Shown here: positions 1 through 14,048 of the stretch, piece after piece | How the letters are laid out: every line of letters begins with the position of its first letter | How positions within the stretch are numbered: the stretch's first letter is position 1 | Assembly (NCBI RefSeq): GCF_020184175.1 | Contig: NC_065532.1 | Coordinates: 16,368,001-16,432,000 of the forward strand | Reading direction: 5' to 3' | Origin: Aphis gossypii | Taxonomy: Eukaryota; Arthropoda; Insecta; Hemiptera; Aphididae | Length of the DNA stretch: 64,000 nucleotides | Notes under the pieces: generated by a model | What the model saw: only the letters and a program-made list of their open reading frames with translations | What the model was told of the DNA's origin: nothing | Databases searched by the model: none | Position numbers and translations under genes: made by a program

Positions 1-2330
1 TTAATAAATTACGCTTAAATTTTTGTTAGTACATTTATAGCCTATAGGTATTACATATAAATATAATAATATTATATTATATTAAAAAATTTTAATTTAA
101 ATTTTTAATAAAAAGATTACTTAAATTATACTATTAATTTATGAATAATTGACACCAATCTATGGTTTGTTAAACTTTATATAATAGAATTTTCAAACTT
201 ATTAGATAGGTAATATATTATTCTAATTTAGATATAGGTACCTACTGTACCTAAATTTACACTCTCTTAATTTATATCATAATTCAATTCTTTAACTAAA
301 ATTCTTTATTAGTTACAAGTATTAAAATATTAGTATCTAATGATTAATATTATAAATGTTTATTTTTAATATACACAAATAGTCTCTGTATTCCATACTC
401 CATCCAGTCTCTCATATAGTCGTACGATTTAATTATGAGTATCTATAATCATTTTTTTCTTTTTAATATTACACAATTATTTATTATTTTAACATTATTG
501 TTATAATTTATAACGAATCAAAAATAAATTATGCTAATTATTCTTATACTGCACGGTCGGTATTATGTAATATTTAGTATAATAATTCACAAAAATATTG
601 GAAATTATGAATATTATTTGAATGGTACGTATATGATCAATGATTATTGATTATGGTTACCGTTATAAGATAATAATTATAATTTACATTTAAAATATAA
701 TGTGCTCAGAAGTGATATAAGAATACTAAATATTTAAAGAATTTAATTTACAAGTATTGACACGATTTGGCCTGCGGATGTTATTGGTAAATTTTAAACG
801 AAGTTAGCCGGAACAGATGAATGTTAGATTGACTATTGTGTATTTCTCATTGTGTCCCTACATTGTCTATTGTATTTATTCGCCTTTAGGTAACAATAAT
901 GTTAGCTAAACAAATCATGAACTAACTATTCAGCTTGTTTTTGATTATATGCTTACCTGTGTTCAATATAAAATAGATATTTTTATGAGACCTTATAATT
1001 CGTGGGTGTTAAATAAAAATGTAACATATTTTTTACAAAATAGAGTATTTGTTGCCTAATCTTTAAACGAATTAAAACGGCACAAATTGTCTAACTTGCC
1101 ATGAATATTTAATAATAACTTATACCTACAACCCACTCAAAATACAAAGTTGTGCACGTCAATTAAAAAGCATTTAAGTACCATTAAATGTTTGTTTTCG
1201 CCTTATTTTAAAATGTGGAAAGAGTTACTTAAAAGAGTCAATTTATAGAACGACTTCACGATTTATCAATTATATAAAACTTATACTCAATAGGTATCTA
1301 CGTACATTTACGGATGTATAGTTTTACCGTAATATTAAAATTAATAATCGTCTATAAGAAAGTTTGAAAAATCTAATTAGTAATTATTGTTAATGTGAAA
1401 TAATTCCCATAATTGCTATATGTAGTTTATTTAATTTAATAATAATTATAAAATATAATTGCAAAAATTCCTCGTATATAGTAGAGGAGTTCTCAACATA
1501 ACTTATAATTATTATTCTTAAATGTTTGTTGAAAACTAGTGAATTCATTATATATATATTACAGACTTTTATCTCTATATACTATATCCTATTTACTTAA
1601 TTATGAATCATTTTATTGACACTTGTGCTGATCATAATTCTTTCACCTGGAAACTACTATGAAAAACATCTAATTTTTATAAAACGTATTTCAATTTTAC
1701 TGTCAGCTAGTCATTTAAGTGAAGAATCAAAATAAATCCTGAAAAAGAATAAACTAAGCGTTTAGCGATTCGTGCTAAAAACATATAAGAATTTTATCCA
1801 ACTCTAAGGATTAAGGAGTATAATTTCTGATATATCCGGAAGTTCGATCAATAACGATGATTGACTTATTTGACTTGTGAAGAGGAAACCCAAATAAAAT
1901 CTAAAAGGAAAATTCCTCATAGTAGACTTCATTATTTAAATCAGAATAGGTGTATATAATATAGATATAGTACTATAAAAGATACACGACACACTCGTAT
2001 ATTGTATAAATCAAAATAGAAAATGACTTCAGCTTATGTAACGACAACGGTGTTGGAAGCGTTTAGTAAAAGCGCACTTTTCTGCAATTCCCTTTTACGC
2101 CCAACCACAACTTACCACTATTTTTATAAATCAAAAATCAATCGGCACAGATTATTATTTCTACCGTCAATTAAAATAGTATGCGATCGACCAAAAAACC
2201 ATTATTATATCTATTCTAATTTCTATTCCTTGTAACCTAACTCATAATAATACAAATTATAGTATATCTATATTCTATATTCTATATAGTATAGCAGTAT
2301 ACTATATTATTTATATTGTTGATGGTGATA
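1..2330. other. AT-rich non-coding DNA
   Basis: Nearly pure A+T with short homopolymer and ATAAT runs. The only open frames are short, with compositions expected by chance. One exact TAGGTACCTA palindrome sits at 235-244. I see no gene, RNA gene or intact element here. Confidence 0.7.
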
Positions 2331-2920
2331 ATTTTCCTAGAACGGCGATCACGATCCTGAGGACCTCACGCGCATTAACCCATTTCTATTGGCAATTGTG
2401 TGACGGACCTGTAAGCTCGATAACCATAACGATAATACGATATCGGGATACGTGTAAAATAATACATTTTCCACTTTTGTATTGTGCCTATGGCCAATAT
2501 TTACACGTACACCTATTACTATTATGATAATATACATTAATATATAATACATTTCATAGCTTGATACGATTATACGAATATTATAAGGTGGCTGAGGATT
2601 CGAGATCTCCCATCCCCGTTGGTTTTGCCACTAAAATAATGTATTGAATGGTCAGAGTTCGCGAAATAACAAACAGGTTATACGAAACAACGTCGTACAA
2701 CAATGTGTCCAGTTTGCGCAGGATTCCCGGAATTCAAGTTCTACACGGTATATGGCTTGGTATATGTATACTTGACACGATGTCGATGCAAATATTGTTC
2801 TAGACCATGTAACTGTTCTGTTTTCCTTGCATACTCACATACTCATACATAACCATCGCACTTATAAGTTACTGCAGGATGTAACCCCCATGTGTGTCTA
2901 TCCATCTTCCGACATTTTAA
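2331..2920. other. Slightly GC-richer non-coding patch
   Basis: Composition rises towards even base use around 2335-2480 and 2580-2760, with mixed-sequence DNA instead of A/T runs. Both strands have stops in all frames within about 70 codons, and no translated stretch resembles a family I know. It could be an old decayed repeat or a regulatory segment; nothing visible decides between them. Confidence 0.4.
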
Positions 2921-5165
2921 AATTGAGACCCTAAAAAATGTAAGCCTCCGAAGAGTCCTGTATTTTATTTAATACTCCTACGAGTACAATTAAAACGTGC
3001 AATATATAGAAAACTTTAAATAAAATATTTATAATATTGTTACGCGATATTACATAATGGCGAAGAAAATTAATTATCTGTAATTAAAAATGAAATTGCT
3101 TAAATTTATTTTACAATTTCTGATGGAGATCATAATTAATAAATTGCGATTATAATGTATATTAGTATAAAAGCCTATGTACGTGACTATATAGCTATAA
3201 AATACAAATCATGAATTTAATATTATCCTTTTAAAAGGTTCAAATTAATTTAAAATATTTTAATGAAGTAAGACGAAAACCTAATAAAACGTACCTACCT
3301 AATTAATTATATTTATTTAATTTATGCACTGTATGGCCTTAATATATAAAGAAATATTTTATTTAAATGAACAGACAACAGTCATGACTCGTTATTTATG
3401 CCTGCATAACTGAGTAGGTAATTTTAAACGTGTTATTACTAACACATTTAGTGGTAAAATGCTGTATATTTCTAAAGCAATATCAAATTCGCTATCGTTA
3501 CTGTATAATATGCTTATCATCTGCAGTTACTAGTATAGAGAAACGTACACAAAAGTACTAACGTAGGCACCGCATGTGGAATTTAGGTCTTCACACGCCT
3601 GCAAGAGATAAATATTGAATACAGTCTATAGTCTAGTCTAGTACCATTTTGAGGGTCGCATGTAAGTATTATAATATCATTGTATACCATAATATTATAT
3701 AAGTTTGAAATTGAGACTCGAGAGAATTGCGTAATATTTGTCCGAAGGTGCGCGCGTTGTTATAATGTTATCGTCGTTATTTATTCACTGCACAGTGCAC
3801 GTATATATTATTATATTATATACATATACATTAAATCAGCATAATATATATGTGTATAAATATGTACTGAATATTATGAACTTGAAGTTCAAGAAGCTTC
3901 TTATCGCAAATACATTTGGCAATTAACCTTGCTGGATGAAATATAGGTAGCACCTAGTAGTAGTAATAATAATAATAGTAAAACGATATATATATTCGTA
4001 TTGAAAATCATACATATCATACGATGATAAGTACTCGGTATACGCGGTAAGAATTATTCGTACGATTTATTACACACATATATTATATTATTATTATAAT
4101 ATAATACATCGCAGTGCGCGCATACGTTAGAACGTTAACACGTTTCCGTTTATAAACGAATAACGGTGTAGTAGAGGTCGTTTAACCATATACATACACA
4201 CACATAAACACAAATATACACATACTTAAGATACAAATATATATTTTTGATATATTTAATTATTATATGACGATATGGAAGTCTAAAAAAAATACCTACC
4301 TATATAATGTATTATATGATAATATAAGACCGTAGTGTGGCAAACATTCTTATAAGGGGTTTTATAAAGTACCTATACCTACTCGATTTTTTTTTATACG
4401 ACGTATGGTATAATCCCGTATAGGAGAGATGTGTTAAGTATGTATAAATATACCATCAACCGTTTATTGTGTATTGTTTGATGGGCTTGTCAAGATTATT
4501 TTGAGGCACTACCATAGCGAATATCCTCCAAAACCTCACTTATATTTTCGCCACGATAATATACGAGACATATTCACTAAATATAGTAATTTTCTATTTA
4601 AGCGCGCACGTCACGGCTCTATTATTATTAAGTTATAATTATATTCTCATAAGTGCATATTATTGCACCTATGCACTAGGTGTCAAAAGTCATAATATTT
4701 CATGTAAAATGGTTTACGTGCGAATATTATAGCTATATATTATTAACTGTAATTAATGCGTAGTTGTCACTTACACATCTCATGCCTACCGTTAGATACG
4801 TATACTTCTATAATACATCTAGTGCAGTCAGTACCTAGTAGCAAGGCTACACATTTTGTAACCCATAACAGACTTTCTGCGACCTCGCTCTCGCACCCAT
4901 CGTTATATAAATATATTATATTGATCTTCAGCTTTAGGATCTTATATAGGTTATATATTTAGTAAGTGTATACAATTTTTTTATTTTCACAAAAAAAAAA
5001 AACGAATACTGTATTGAGTTTACGTCTTCAGACATGAGACTCACGTTTTAATAGAATAATTTAGTTAATAATTATTATTTAGATTTAACATTTCATTAAT
5101 AAGTAATAACCTTTTAAATGAAGGATAAACGTAATAATAGACCATCCCTGCAGCGAGAACTGATG
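2921..5165. other. AT-rich non-coding DNA
   Basis: AT-rich sequence with many ATATTAT words and CCTA/TAGG words (for example around 4295-4305 and 4370-4385). No supported gene or RNA. Open frames at 3738-3926 and 4756-4962 are made of residues encoded by AT-rich codons and match nothing I know. Confidence 0.65.
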
Positions 5166-5173
5166 AATGCAGG

Positions 5174-5351
5174 CAGTGTCGTAGACAGGATTTTTTTATG
5201 TGAGATGGGGTTCATAATTATATTGAAGTAGTATTTAAAACATTATAAAGTAGTCAGACACCTGTACCTATATTTTCCACAATATACTATGTGAATGAGA
5301 GGGGTTTGAACTCCCTAAACAGTAACCCCCCCCCCCCGTGTCTACGGCCTG
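5174..5351. mobile_element. Small hAT-like inverted-repeat element (MITE), CAGTG-CGTAGACA type
   Basis: The left end reads CAGTGTCGTAGACAGG. The right end, read on the minus strand, is CAGGCCGTAGACACGG, giving imperfect terminal inverted repeats sharing CAG and CGTAGACA. The 8 bases on the left (aatgcagg, 5166-5173) match 6 of 8 on the right (gatacagg, 5352-5359), as expected for an aged 8-bp hAT target duplication. The interior has a G-run segment (TGAGATGGGG), a GGGGTTTGAACTCCC stretch and a 12-base C run near the right end. There is no coding capacity, so it is non-autonomous. The element at 34941 has the same layout. Confidence 0.6.
5326..5337 (+). repeat. Poly-C run (12 C)
   Basis: Twelve consecutive C residues inside the right end of the small hAT-like element. 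Such a run is rare in AT-rich DNA and fits the C-rich subterminal part of that element family. Confidence 0.9.
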
Positions 5352-5359
5352 GATACAGG

Positions 5360-5760
5360 GTTTTTTCCGTACAATAATATTGTGGATTACATACATCATA
5401 ATGCAATATTATATATATATATATATACTACGCGTATATACGAGCGAAAATTGCATTAGACACTTATATCGGTTAGGCTATAACCAAACCTACCTTGTAC
5501 GATGTACGCATTTATAAAGTAATATTAACATGTGGCGTCAGTGGAATGCATATCCGGACAAACTCGTGAAAGTAGTCTCGACCACTGCAGGGGATACCCT
5601 GTTTTCGCGTCTCTCAACTGCACTGACCATTACAATTATTTACAATGTTACACGCGCGACCGTACGTTGTGACCATAGTTGTAGTTAACATATTATACAT
5701 AGGTACGTGTTATTGTAATAATACACGTCATATTGGCATAGACCAATAATTCCTTTGTAC
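5360..5760. other. Non-coding spacer with TA repeat
   Basis: Contains a (TA)n stretch at about 5410-5427 followed by mixed-composition DNA. No gene or element boundary recognised. Confidence 0.55.
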
Positions 5761-6060
5761 ACGATATTACGATAATATGGCCAACGGGTTGTTAGCGAGT
5801 GTTATGCGTTTGCGAATTTGCGATTCTTTTCCCGCTCGTTTTCCGTTCGTCGTTATAAATAATAGTAATAGTAATGATAATAATAATACATCGCAACGAC
5901 CGCGACGGCGATGACGACAGACGACGGCGACGCGCACTATATCGTCGCGAGCGCCCCGCGATGCCGGCGTCATCGCCAAAGTGGAGAACCGGTTTACGGT
6001 GCCAAGAGAGAAACCTGCGCTCGACCGTACAGGTGGGTCGTAGTCGCGGAGGTAAATTTT
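5761..6060. other. CpG-dense island ending in a donor-like site
   Basis: About 300 bases rich in CpG (many CGACG, CGCG and TCGTCG words), standing out against AT-rich flanks. Open frames of 68-100 codons overlap on both strands. None has recognisable domains, and overlap in several frames is what loss of AT-rich stop codons produces. Near the right edge is ACAG|GTGGGT with the GT at 6033-6034, a fair splice donor, and GAG|GTAAAT about 20 bases later. The island could be a promoter with a 5' non-coding first exon on the plus strand. No TATA box or start site can be fixed by reading. Confidence 0.4.
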
Positions 6061-7770
6061 TATTTATTTTACTTATTTGTCCGTAATCGACCATTACTCG
6101 TCGCAGATTCTACATAACACACACACGCATATGACGTACATTCGTATACAGTATTATACGCATTATACCTACGGTATTCCTAAAAGATTTTTTTCACCGG
6201 ATTTCGCATTTATTTATTTTTCGTTTTTTAACACACACACAAACACTTATATTATATATACCTATATTACATATTATTTATTATGATACAGGTTTGATAG
6301 TGTTTACGAGCAGATCTAAAACGCAAAAAACAAACATTTTTTTCTTCTAAAAAAAGAACTACTATACTCCGGTCGAAATACCGATGTTTATTATAATATA
6401 TACAATAATAATATATACATATTATACTATTATAACGACACGATCCACTCCAGTATATTATTGTAATATATATATAGTATAATATAGGACATATAGGTAT
6501 TTCCTTTTAGTTATATAGTTGTAAAAGATAGTTAGTCGTTTGATGTAGTCCTGCGAGTGTATCGCATTCGTATATTATAATAATGGCGGTGGAACTCTAC
6601 TTGTAGAAGTCACTACTGTATATATTATTATACCTATAGAGGACATATTTGTGTACTATATGCACTTGTGATACAATAATCAAAGCTGAAACGGTATAGC
6701 GCTTTGTATGTATTTTACTACCAAACATAATATATACGTGTATATGTGTGTGTGGTAGATACAAACGTTTTTAAATGTGTATAGGGAGTTAACTTTTACC
6801 TATCTGTAAGACTGTTTAACTGTATTTTTTAACAAAACCATTTTTCCCGTTTTATCAGTATTTGTACAATACGTCTTGTAACGCGTTGTTATATTACTAT
6901 TATATTAGAGGCTTAAAGCCCGGATTATTACGTGAAAAACACTGCAGTAAAGAATATGCGCACACAATATCAAAAGTATATGCAAAGAATATGTGACTGC
7001 ATTTGAAATGCATAATATATGTTTATGATAAATATATTTACAAAATGGAGTAAGAGAGATTTTGAACTTTAAAGATGCGTATACACAAACCATAAAACAT
7101 TTTATTCACTTTTAATTAAATTATTATAAACAAAATTGCAATGGCATTTGCCATTTATAGAAAATTATATAAATTTAAAAAATAATCAGAACATAATACA
7201 TCTATCCGGCCGATCGTTTATAGTGATCTTAAACTCAAAATAGCTTATAATAAATAATATAGTTACAACCGAAAATTTAATCAAACTAAAAATAAAAAAA
7301 AACATTAGCTAAATGTTTATAAAATTTGCAGTTATTTAGAAACGTGCGACTTACATCGATTTGTACTTAAATGTGCAAAAATATAATACAACAACGAGTA
7401 ACTATATACTATAATTTATGCATTTCGAAACGTCGACATATTATATTTAATCAGAATTACGATTATTATAAAAGAAGCGCCGCAGAACAATAATATGTAT
7501 TTACATAAAAGTCTAACTCTGATTTTTTTATATACAAGTTAAATTTGCTGAATACCGTTTTGTAAGTATATTCTGTATATTGAGCAGTAATAGTGATTTC
7601 TATGGTGACGAGTATAAAATATATTATTGAGTTGTAAGAAAAATTTGATGATTACTAATCATTATAATCAGTATTATACTAATCAGCTTATGTATATAAT
7701 ACATAAAATACATTATGAGATGTGATATTATAAATAATATATTAAATATTAGTATATATGTGTATATATA
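6061..7770. other. AT-rich non-coding DNA
   Basis: Simple AT-rich sequence with CA/TA-rich patches near 6117-6260 and 6380-6480 and a (TA)n run at about 7763-7780. No gene recognised. Confidence 0.6.
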
Positions 7771-7780
7771 TATATATATA

Positions 7781-8150
7781 CTGCTACACCGACTGGACCG
7801 ACTGCGTCTGACTAGATTTTATATTTATGCTTCTCACCGCGAGTGACCGAGGAGTCTAGTGACCTCAACAGTCACGTTCCAATATATATACGTTTGTTTA
7901 CATGTGGGGCAGACTAACACACGTGCATAATATTATATATATATACGTAATATTATAATACTTATAAACTATCACCAAAATAATTGACACGTAACGATAT
8001 TATTTAACACAAGAGCTCAGCCAGAGGAGAGGCCTCCCACCACCACCCATCTGGCATAGACGTTCGAGATTCGCCGCCATCGCTGCAAGGGCGAGACCTT
8101 GGATCGTCAAATTCGCGAGCGCCGAGCTACAAACATTTCGCCGAAAAATT
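7781..8150. other. GC-richer island of unknown role
   Basis: Two GC-richer segments (7781-7880 and 8015-8130) separated by AT-rich DNA. The second has open reading in more than one frame on both strands for 40-48 codons but no ATG-initiated frame of note and no domain I recognise. It could be a short exon, a promoter fragment or a decayed repeat. Confidence 0.3.
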
Positions 8151-10210
8151 AATACATCACGTATATTAATAATACATTTTACATATTATTATACTTGAAA
8201 AGTTAAGACACTGAATTAGTGCGTGTTTATTAACCACAGTGTACCTAATTAACCGCGTAAATACATAATTTACGATACGTGTATTGCTGTAATTAGTGTA
8301 TAATGATCACCATCATAATATAGTATATAGTGTTTTCCAATTAATTGGCCGACCGAACAGATTTTAATTGTAAACATATATATTTTATAATATTGTATAT
8401 CATCATACATAGGTATGTCCAACGTATTGTGTACTTCTAGGCGATAACGACCTTAGTCCTTAAAATTAAACGTTAAATCTTTGGTCGGGCTGGTTTTCAA
8501 ATCAATAAGGATATGTTTACCTATTCTCGTGTCCGATAACATTTGTTTGATTTCAATGTCTGCACTCTTCTTTGTTGTATTTTTCATACAACCAAATTTA
8601 ATTTAATGACTAGCAGTTTATTCGTTTTTTTTTTCATACGCTAATAAATTAGTTCAAACTTTAACCAGATAATTGGTTTAATAAATCGATAGGTTTAAGT
8701 ACAATTTTAATAAATCTTATTTCATCAAACTATGGAATATATGTAATATGTATATATACCTATATATTTTTTACAATATACATAACAATTAATAGTATAC
8801 ATATCACATATGTATTCTGAAGATAGAATACAAGTTTTAAATTAAAATAGTAATATAATACTTTAATTCGTGTATAAATCACAAGTTCGTTATAGATATA
8901 GAAAATAATTGTATCAAAATTATTTTTTATGTAAGTAAACGAATAGAGTTGAACTTTCAGTAATCAAACAAGGAAAAAAATAAGCATAATACCTATTTAT
9001 ATTTTAATGATTCAATTATTATATTTATCTAAAGTTATAATTTGATATTTAATGTATGAAAATTATGATTGTTAAATTTAATAAGTTTTTTATGACAATA
9101 ATATAAAAAAGGTTTCACTTTACAGCAATGTGTAGTATTGATCATAATTTCATTAATAAATAGTCGATACTCATATTTCATATTTTTTTTATAGTTATAT
9201 CACATTATTAAGATAATCAATAATTTATAGCAAATTATGCTTATTAATTTTCAAGGTCAAACTATATTGTTAATATAAATATGATTTTAATTTTTTAGTT
9301 TTATATAAAACGAATTATATAACATGAGAAAAATATAATATTAAAGAATACAATTATTTCGTTAAAAATTTGAACGAAGTATATAGCGTTTATTATTTTA
9401 CAATGTTTATATCATAGACGACTCATTGAACAATTTTACAGAAATAATTATTACTTGCCAATATCGTATGATAATAATAATGATTATACTGTATACATTA
9501 TACATATTATGTATTTTAATAACCTATTTGCTATAATATTATAGTTAAACGATCTATACTTGAATTTTAAATATAAATTATAAATAATAAGTAAATGTAA
9601 ATTAATATTACCTTATAATATCCAAAATATGCATTATATTGGATGCAGTCATGCACAGTTCCTGTTTTCGTCAATAACTTAGTCAAAAAACCACAAATCC
9701 ACTGAAAACCTCGAGGCGAGTTACACTATTATCTTCTCAGCTAGTAGCTTATATACATATATGGTTAGTTAAAACGAACATTTAAAAAAAAAATTATATT
9801 TATCAGCTTGTGAACATTTGAAATCATGTCTTAAATATTATTTACACATCAAATGAACGTTACACTTGTATGCTAGTGTGAGTGTGTGTTTCGTACGAAA
9901 TCTGTTCAATAACTATGCCATGTGTGTTATAAATCAAACTGAAATCGTCGTGATCTGCAGCCACGTGTAACATGTGGCTTTATTAACGTGTTCATCGTTT
10001 GACCAATCTTAAATTCGGTTATTTTATTTGCCAGTCGTAAACTTAAGAAAATATCTCTTAGATTGTATATAATTATAAAGTATTTATTTAGGACCATATT
10101 TTTTTTGCACTTATAGAACTCATTTATAAATCAATTTTAGAAATGTGTGATTTAAACAGTAAGAAGTCTACATTATGTATTAATTCAAAAATAAATATAT
10201 TAGTCTTCTT

Positions 10211-10258
10211 TTAATAGTACATAAGTATGCCTAAAGTTGTATACTTATGTACATTAAA
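10211..10258. repeat. Short perfect-core hairpin
   Basis: The left arm GTACATAAGTAT (10217-10228) and right arm ATACTTATGTAC (10241-10252) are exact reverse complements around a 12-base loop. Pairing extends outward imperfectly through TTTAAT/ATTAAA. Arms of about 18 bases are on the short side for a miRNA precursor. Confidence 0.6.
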
Positions 10259-12830
10259 TTAACTTAATATTTTTTAAAACTTATAAGTAGGTACCTATAT
10301 ATAGTATATAATATATAATATTTAAGTAATTTAGATATTCGTAAATCACTTTAAGTTAGAATAGTTAAAAAAAAAAAGTTAGTTATATTGTGTAATTTAT
10401 TAAACATTTTTATTCAAGGACAATTAATCGAAACCATTTACAGGTTCTTCATAAAATACCTATACATTTTCGACAACACATAGTATATTAGAATTAAATT
10501 CACAAAAAAACTTGTATTACAACTGTACATAAATATAGGTCATGTTCAGAAAAAAAATGGACCTTAATGGCCGTTGAGATAATATGATTTTAGCATACTA
10601 ATATAACACAATATACAATGCACAGATATATATTTTGAAGGCTCAAGTACAAGGTTGGGTCAGATTAATTTTTGGGGAGTTCTGCTGTCGCAATTTTAAA
10701 TCTGCACCACTTTCTTTTATTTATTTCATACGTAATTAATGAAGGTATCTCATTTCATGCGAGCTTAACAATATAACTCTTTATCAAAGGAGAGGGGTGA
10801 CATTAACATATTATATACCACCAGCAAAGTAGTATAATGGTATCTACCTATTGTATCGTTAGCGAATTATTAAGATTACATGAATATTTTATAGCGGTAT
10901 TTATTATATCTTTATTAGATACTTTATTATTTAACTAAAACCTTGCGACTGTTTTTATTCATTTATTATTATTATTATGGTTAAGTCATTTTTATATTTA
11001 TGTCTTATTTATTAAATCGAATAATATACATATATATGTTTCTACGAATAAAAATATAAAAATTTTTAAACGATGATATAATATTATGGTATACCTATAT
11101 ATAGTTAACAATGTTTGATCAATAAACAATAGAAAAATAGAAGAAAAAAATTGACCTCATTACTAAATTATGTATGATCATAATTACAATGTTTCTACTA
11201 CCTACCTTTATTTTATATGTAAATATGCACAGAATTGTTCGTTGGCTAAATACGGTAGCTTACTTATTTGAATGCAATTCATTCTCGAGAAATTAACATT
11301 ATTTATTAATTACGGAAAAAATAATATTTTTCATCGATATTAAATATTATTATTATAATAGTAAATTTTTCTAGTAGTTGCAGATATTTTCCAACGTTTT
11401 AAATATTATTTATCGTCGTTCCGATTAAATGAATTTCAAAACCACAATATTATTATCGTATAGAGGTTCAGATTACATTAGAAGTTGTTGAAAGTAATAT
11501 GATAACATTTTAAAACATGGGTATATTTAAATTCAAAGCCATTCGTTTTCCACTTCCTGTATAGTTCAAATAATATTATAAATGTCTGAAAGTTCATGCA
11601 CATACCTAGGTAACTATGAAATCTTTACAAGACGTGTAGATAATGTGTATCGAAACATTCGAAACACAATGTACGTACTACATCGCGATTTTTCCTGTGC
11701 CAATTATAATAATATTATGTATATAACGTAGTCGTAGTGCCCAAACAAATTGTTCCCAAAGAATAATTATCATAATAATTGTAATTATAGGTTCGAAAAC
11801 GAGTTGGACTTTCGTCGGTCCTGCTTGTAATTCAAATGTTCAGTCATCGCTGTTGAATCATTATTTTCGATATTTTATCTAAAACCATATTAAACTGCTG
11901 TAAGTATGTTATATAATATATTAATATATACATCGGAATCGCCTATAGTATTAATTTATTTTCAAATGCTGTTACTTACATTTTAAACTCGCGTGTTTAT
12001 TGCAGACAAATTTCACTGGCGTGTCGAATTTAAACTTTATTATAGTTATTAGTTATTATCTACATACGTGTGCAACATGACGTATATTCGGAAAATCGTT
12101 TAAATTTGAGGAAAGGTCAGCGGTGATATATTATTATATAGTACATAAATATATACTATTCGTATATGCGCAGTACTTGTATACATAATATTGCATTTAT
12201 ATAGCTTGGTTCAAAATTAGAATGCGATTACTGAAAATAAATAAACGTTTTTCTTGTCTTGTTTATCATGAGTGCAGCATAATAATTATGCTATTATGTG
12301 ATGATCTGAGTAGTTGAGGGTTAAGGGGCTGTCTTACCGTAATTTTTTATTTAACAATAATTACAAATTGGTTATACCCGATAGAAATACATGTCCTATT
12401 ATTTCTAATATTATCAAATTATTACTTCTAAAATAATGATTTGAAAGATACAAGTGCTTTTTGATGAGAATAATACATCGGAAAATGGACCTCTTTGATG
12501 CCATATTATGTATAAACATAATATAATATTATTAATTTATAGTTTACCGGTAGAACATCGTAGTTATGTGTGTAGTATGTTATGATTTATAATAATATAT
12601 AGATCAGTACTTACCTATAATTTCTCATAGGTATTTATTTATTTTAATGATTTTAATATTAAAAGTCAAATACTTTATATTTTATGTCACGTAATCCATT
12701 CCGACTACGACTTACAAATATAATATAACACGGAGGACATTTTGAAATTTTTGCTACTATTAAACGGCTAACAATCTCCTCTTAAGATTCACTTATTCTC
12801 ATTCGTCCTCGAAACAGAATCAATAAAGTC

Positions 12831-12850
12831 TATATATATATATATATATA
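12831..12850. repeat. (TA)n microsatellite
   Basis: Twenty-base uninterrupted TA dinucleotide run, preceded by further TATA-rich sequence. Confidence 0.9.
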
Positions 12851-13877
12851 TTTGATTTATACTTTTGTAAACGCGTATGTTATTATTAACTGTATAGTTA
12901 CTACTACAACAGTTGTTGATTGAAATTTCGGTAAAATATTAAATGTTGTCTGCTATAAAAAATATTAGGTTTCCGAACACCTAAAAGTGTATTAAAAATA
13001 GAAACGGAAACATTTTTGATGTAGATAAAAAGGCGTCCGTGGCACAGAAGTACTGTTTCGGAAATAGAAAAACTTTCATATCTCAACCAGGATATGAACG
13101 TATATATAACTGCCGCCACCGCCGCCGCAGGACAAGTTCTTTTCGCATGAGACGACGTTCTTTCTCCGTATATACTACAGCGCGCCCTAATAAACGGTTC
13201 GCCCCGTAGACAATGATAGTGTTATAGCCGACACCGCTTGGCCATTTCGATCGGAGAGCCTATTTTATTTGTTCCACATTTATAGTTGATATTATGAGAC
13301 TATATTATACATCGTATATTATGATTATATACCTACGTATCGTTGACAGAGAAACTGCGGTGATAAGTCGGTATAATCAATAATCATAAAATCGCTCCCA
13401 GCTGGGCTGTATTATACGCCCCTATATACCGTCAACCGGTCATCGATGTGCCTATATAATATTATAAATCATAGAGAAGAAATATAATATGGATATAATA
13501 AAATACTAAGATACAGACAATATGAATAAATATCGGTGCGCAGGACGTGTCAGTACGTATATACACGGAGTTTGAAAAATTCGAACAAAAAGATATGTTT
13601 TACTGGGGCTGCATATACGATTATTTCGTACTTTCAAAATCCGTTATACCAACTATACACAATATACTGCAGCTCGTCGCAAAATAATAAACCTATATAG
13701 ATAATCAGTGTACGTAGACTGCAAGTGGTGAAGCAGATAATATATGCTGTGCTGTGGATATTTTGATGGGTTCTACGCCGTTTAAGTCGGTCGGCTGACG
13801 CCCACGAAACGGATGTACCTGTAAAAAAAATCTGCACGAACGGCGCGTCGTAAGGAAACGAGGAACAAATTTGTAAC

Positions 13878-13895
13878 AAAAAAAAAAAAAAAAAA
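13878..13895 (+). repeat. Poly-A run (18 A)
   Basis: Eighteen consecutive A residues inside the CpG-dense cluster. On the minus strand it gives a run of phenylalanine codons in a spurious open frame. Confidence 0.95.
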
Positions 13896-13994
13896 CAAAA
13901 ACGAGGTTACCATCACGTGGCTTATTACGGTGCGAAGGCGTCGTCGTCTGGGCAACGGCATCGCGGCGTATAGAAAATCGCGCGAGGATATTAT

Positions 13995-14048
13995 ATGATG
14001 ATGATGATGATAATGACGACGACGACGACGACGACGATAATAATAATG
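13995..14048. repeat. Composite (GAT)n-(GAC)n-(AAT)n trinucleotide repeat
   Basis: Successive ATG/GAT units change to a run of about seven GAC units and then to AAT units. The GAC part adds many CpG sites. Read on the minus strand it encodes poly-serine, which explains the long false frame there. Confidence 0.9.

Larger units (their letters stand above)
8151..13060. other. AT-rich non-coding DNA
   Basis: Almost 5 kb of AT-rich DNA without recognisable features apart from the hairpin at 10211-10258, a TAGGTACCTA palindrome at 10288-10297 and a (TA)n run at 12831-12850. The open frame on the minus strand at 12904-13119 begins at a GTG, matches no family I know and runs up to the edge of the CpG cluster. 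Confidence 0.6.

Noticed and set aside
1485..1505. GAGGAGTTCTCAACATAAC as a possible hAT end
   Set aside because: No partner end or target duplication nearby.
5767..6117. Four overlapping open frames on both strands
   Set aside because: They overlap in a CpG-dense block where AT-rich stop codons are rare. None has a recognisable domain.
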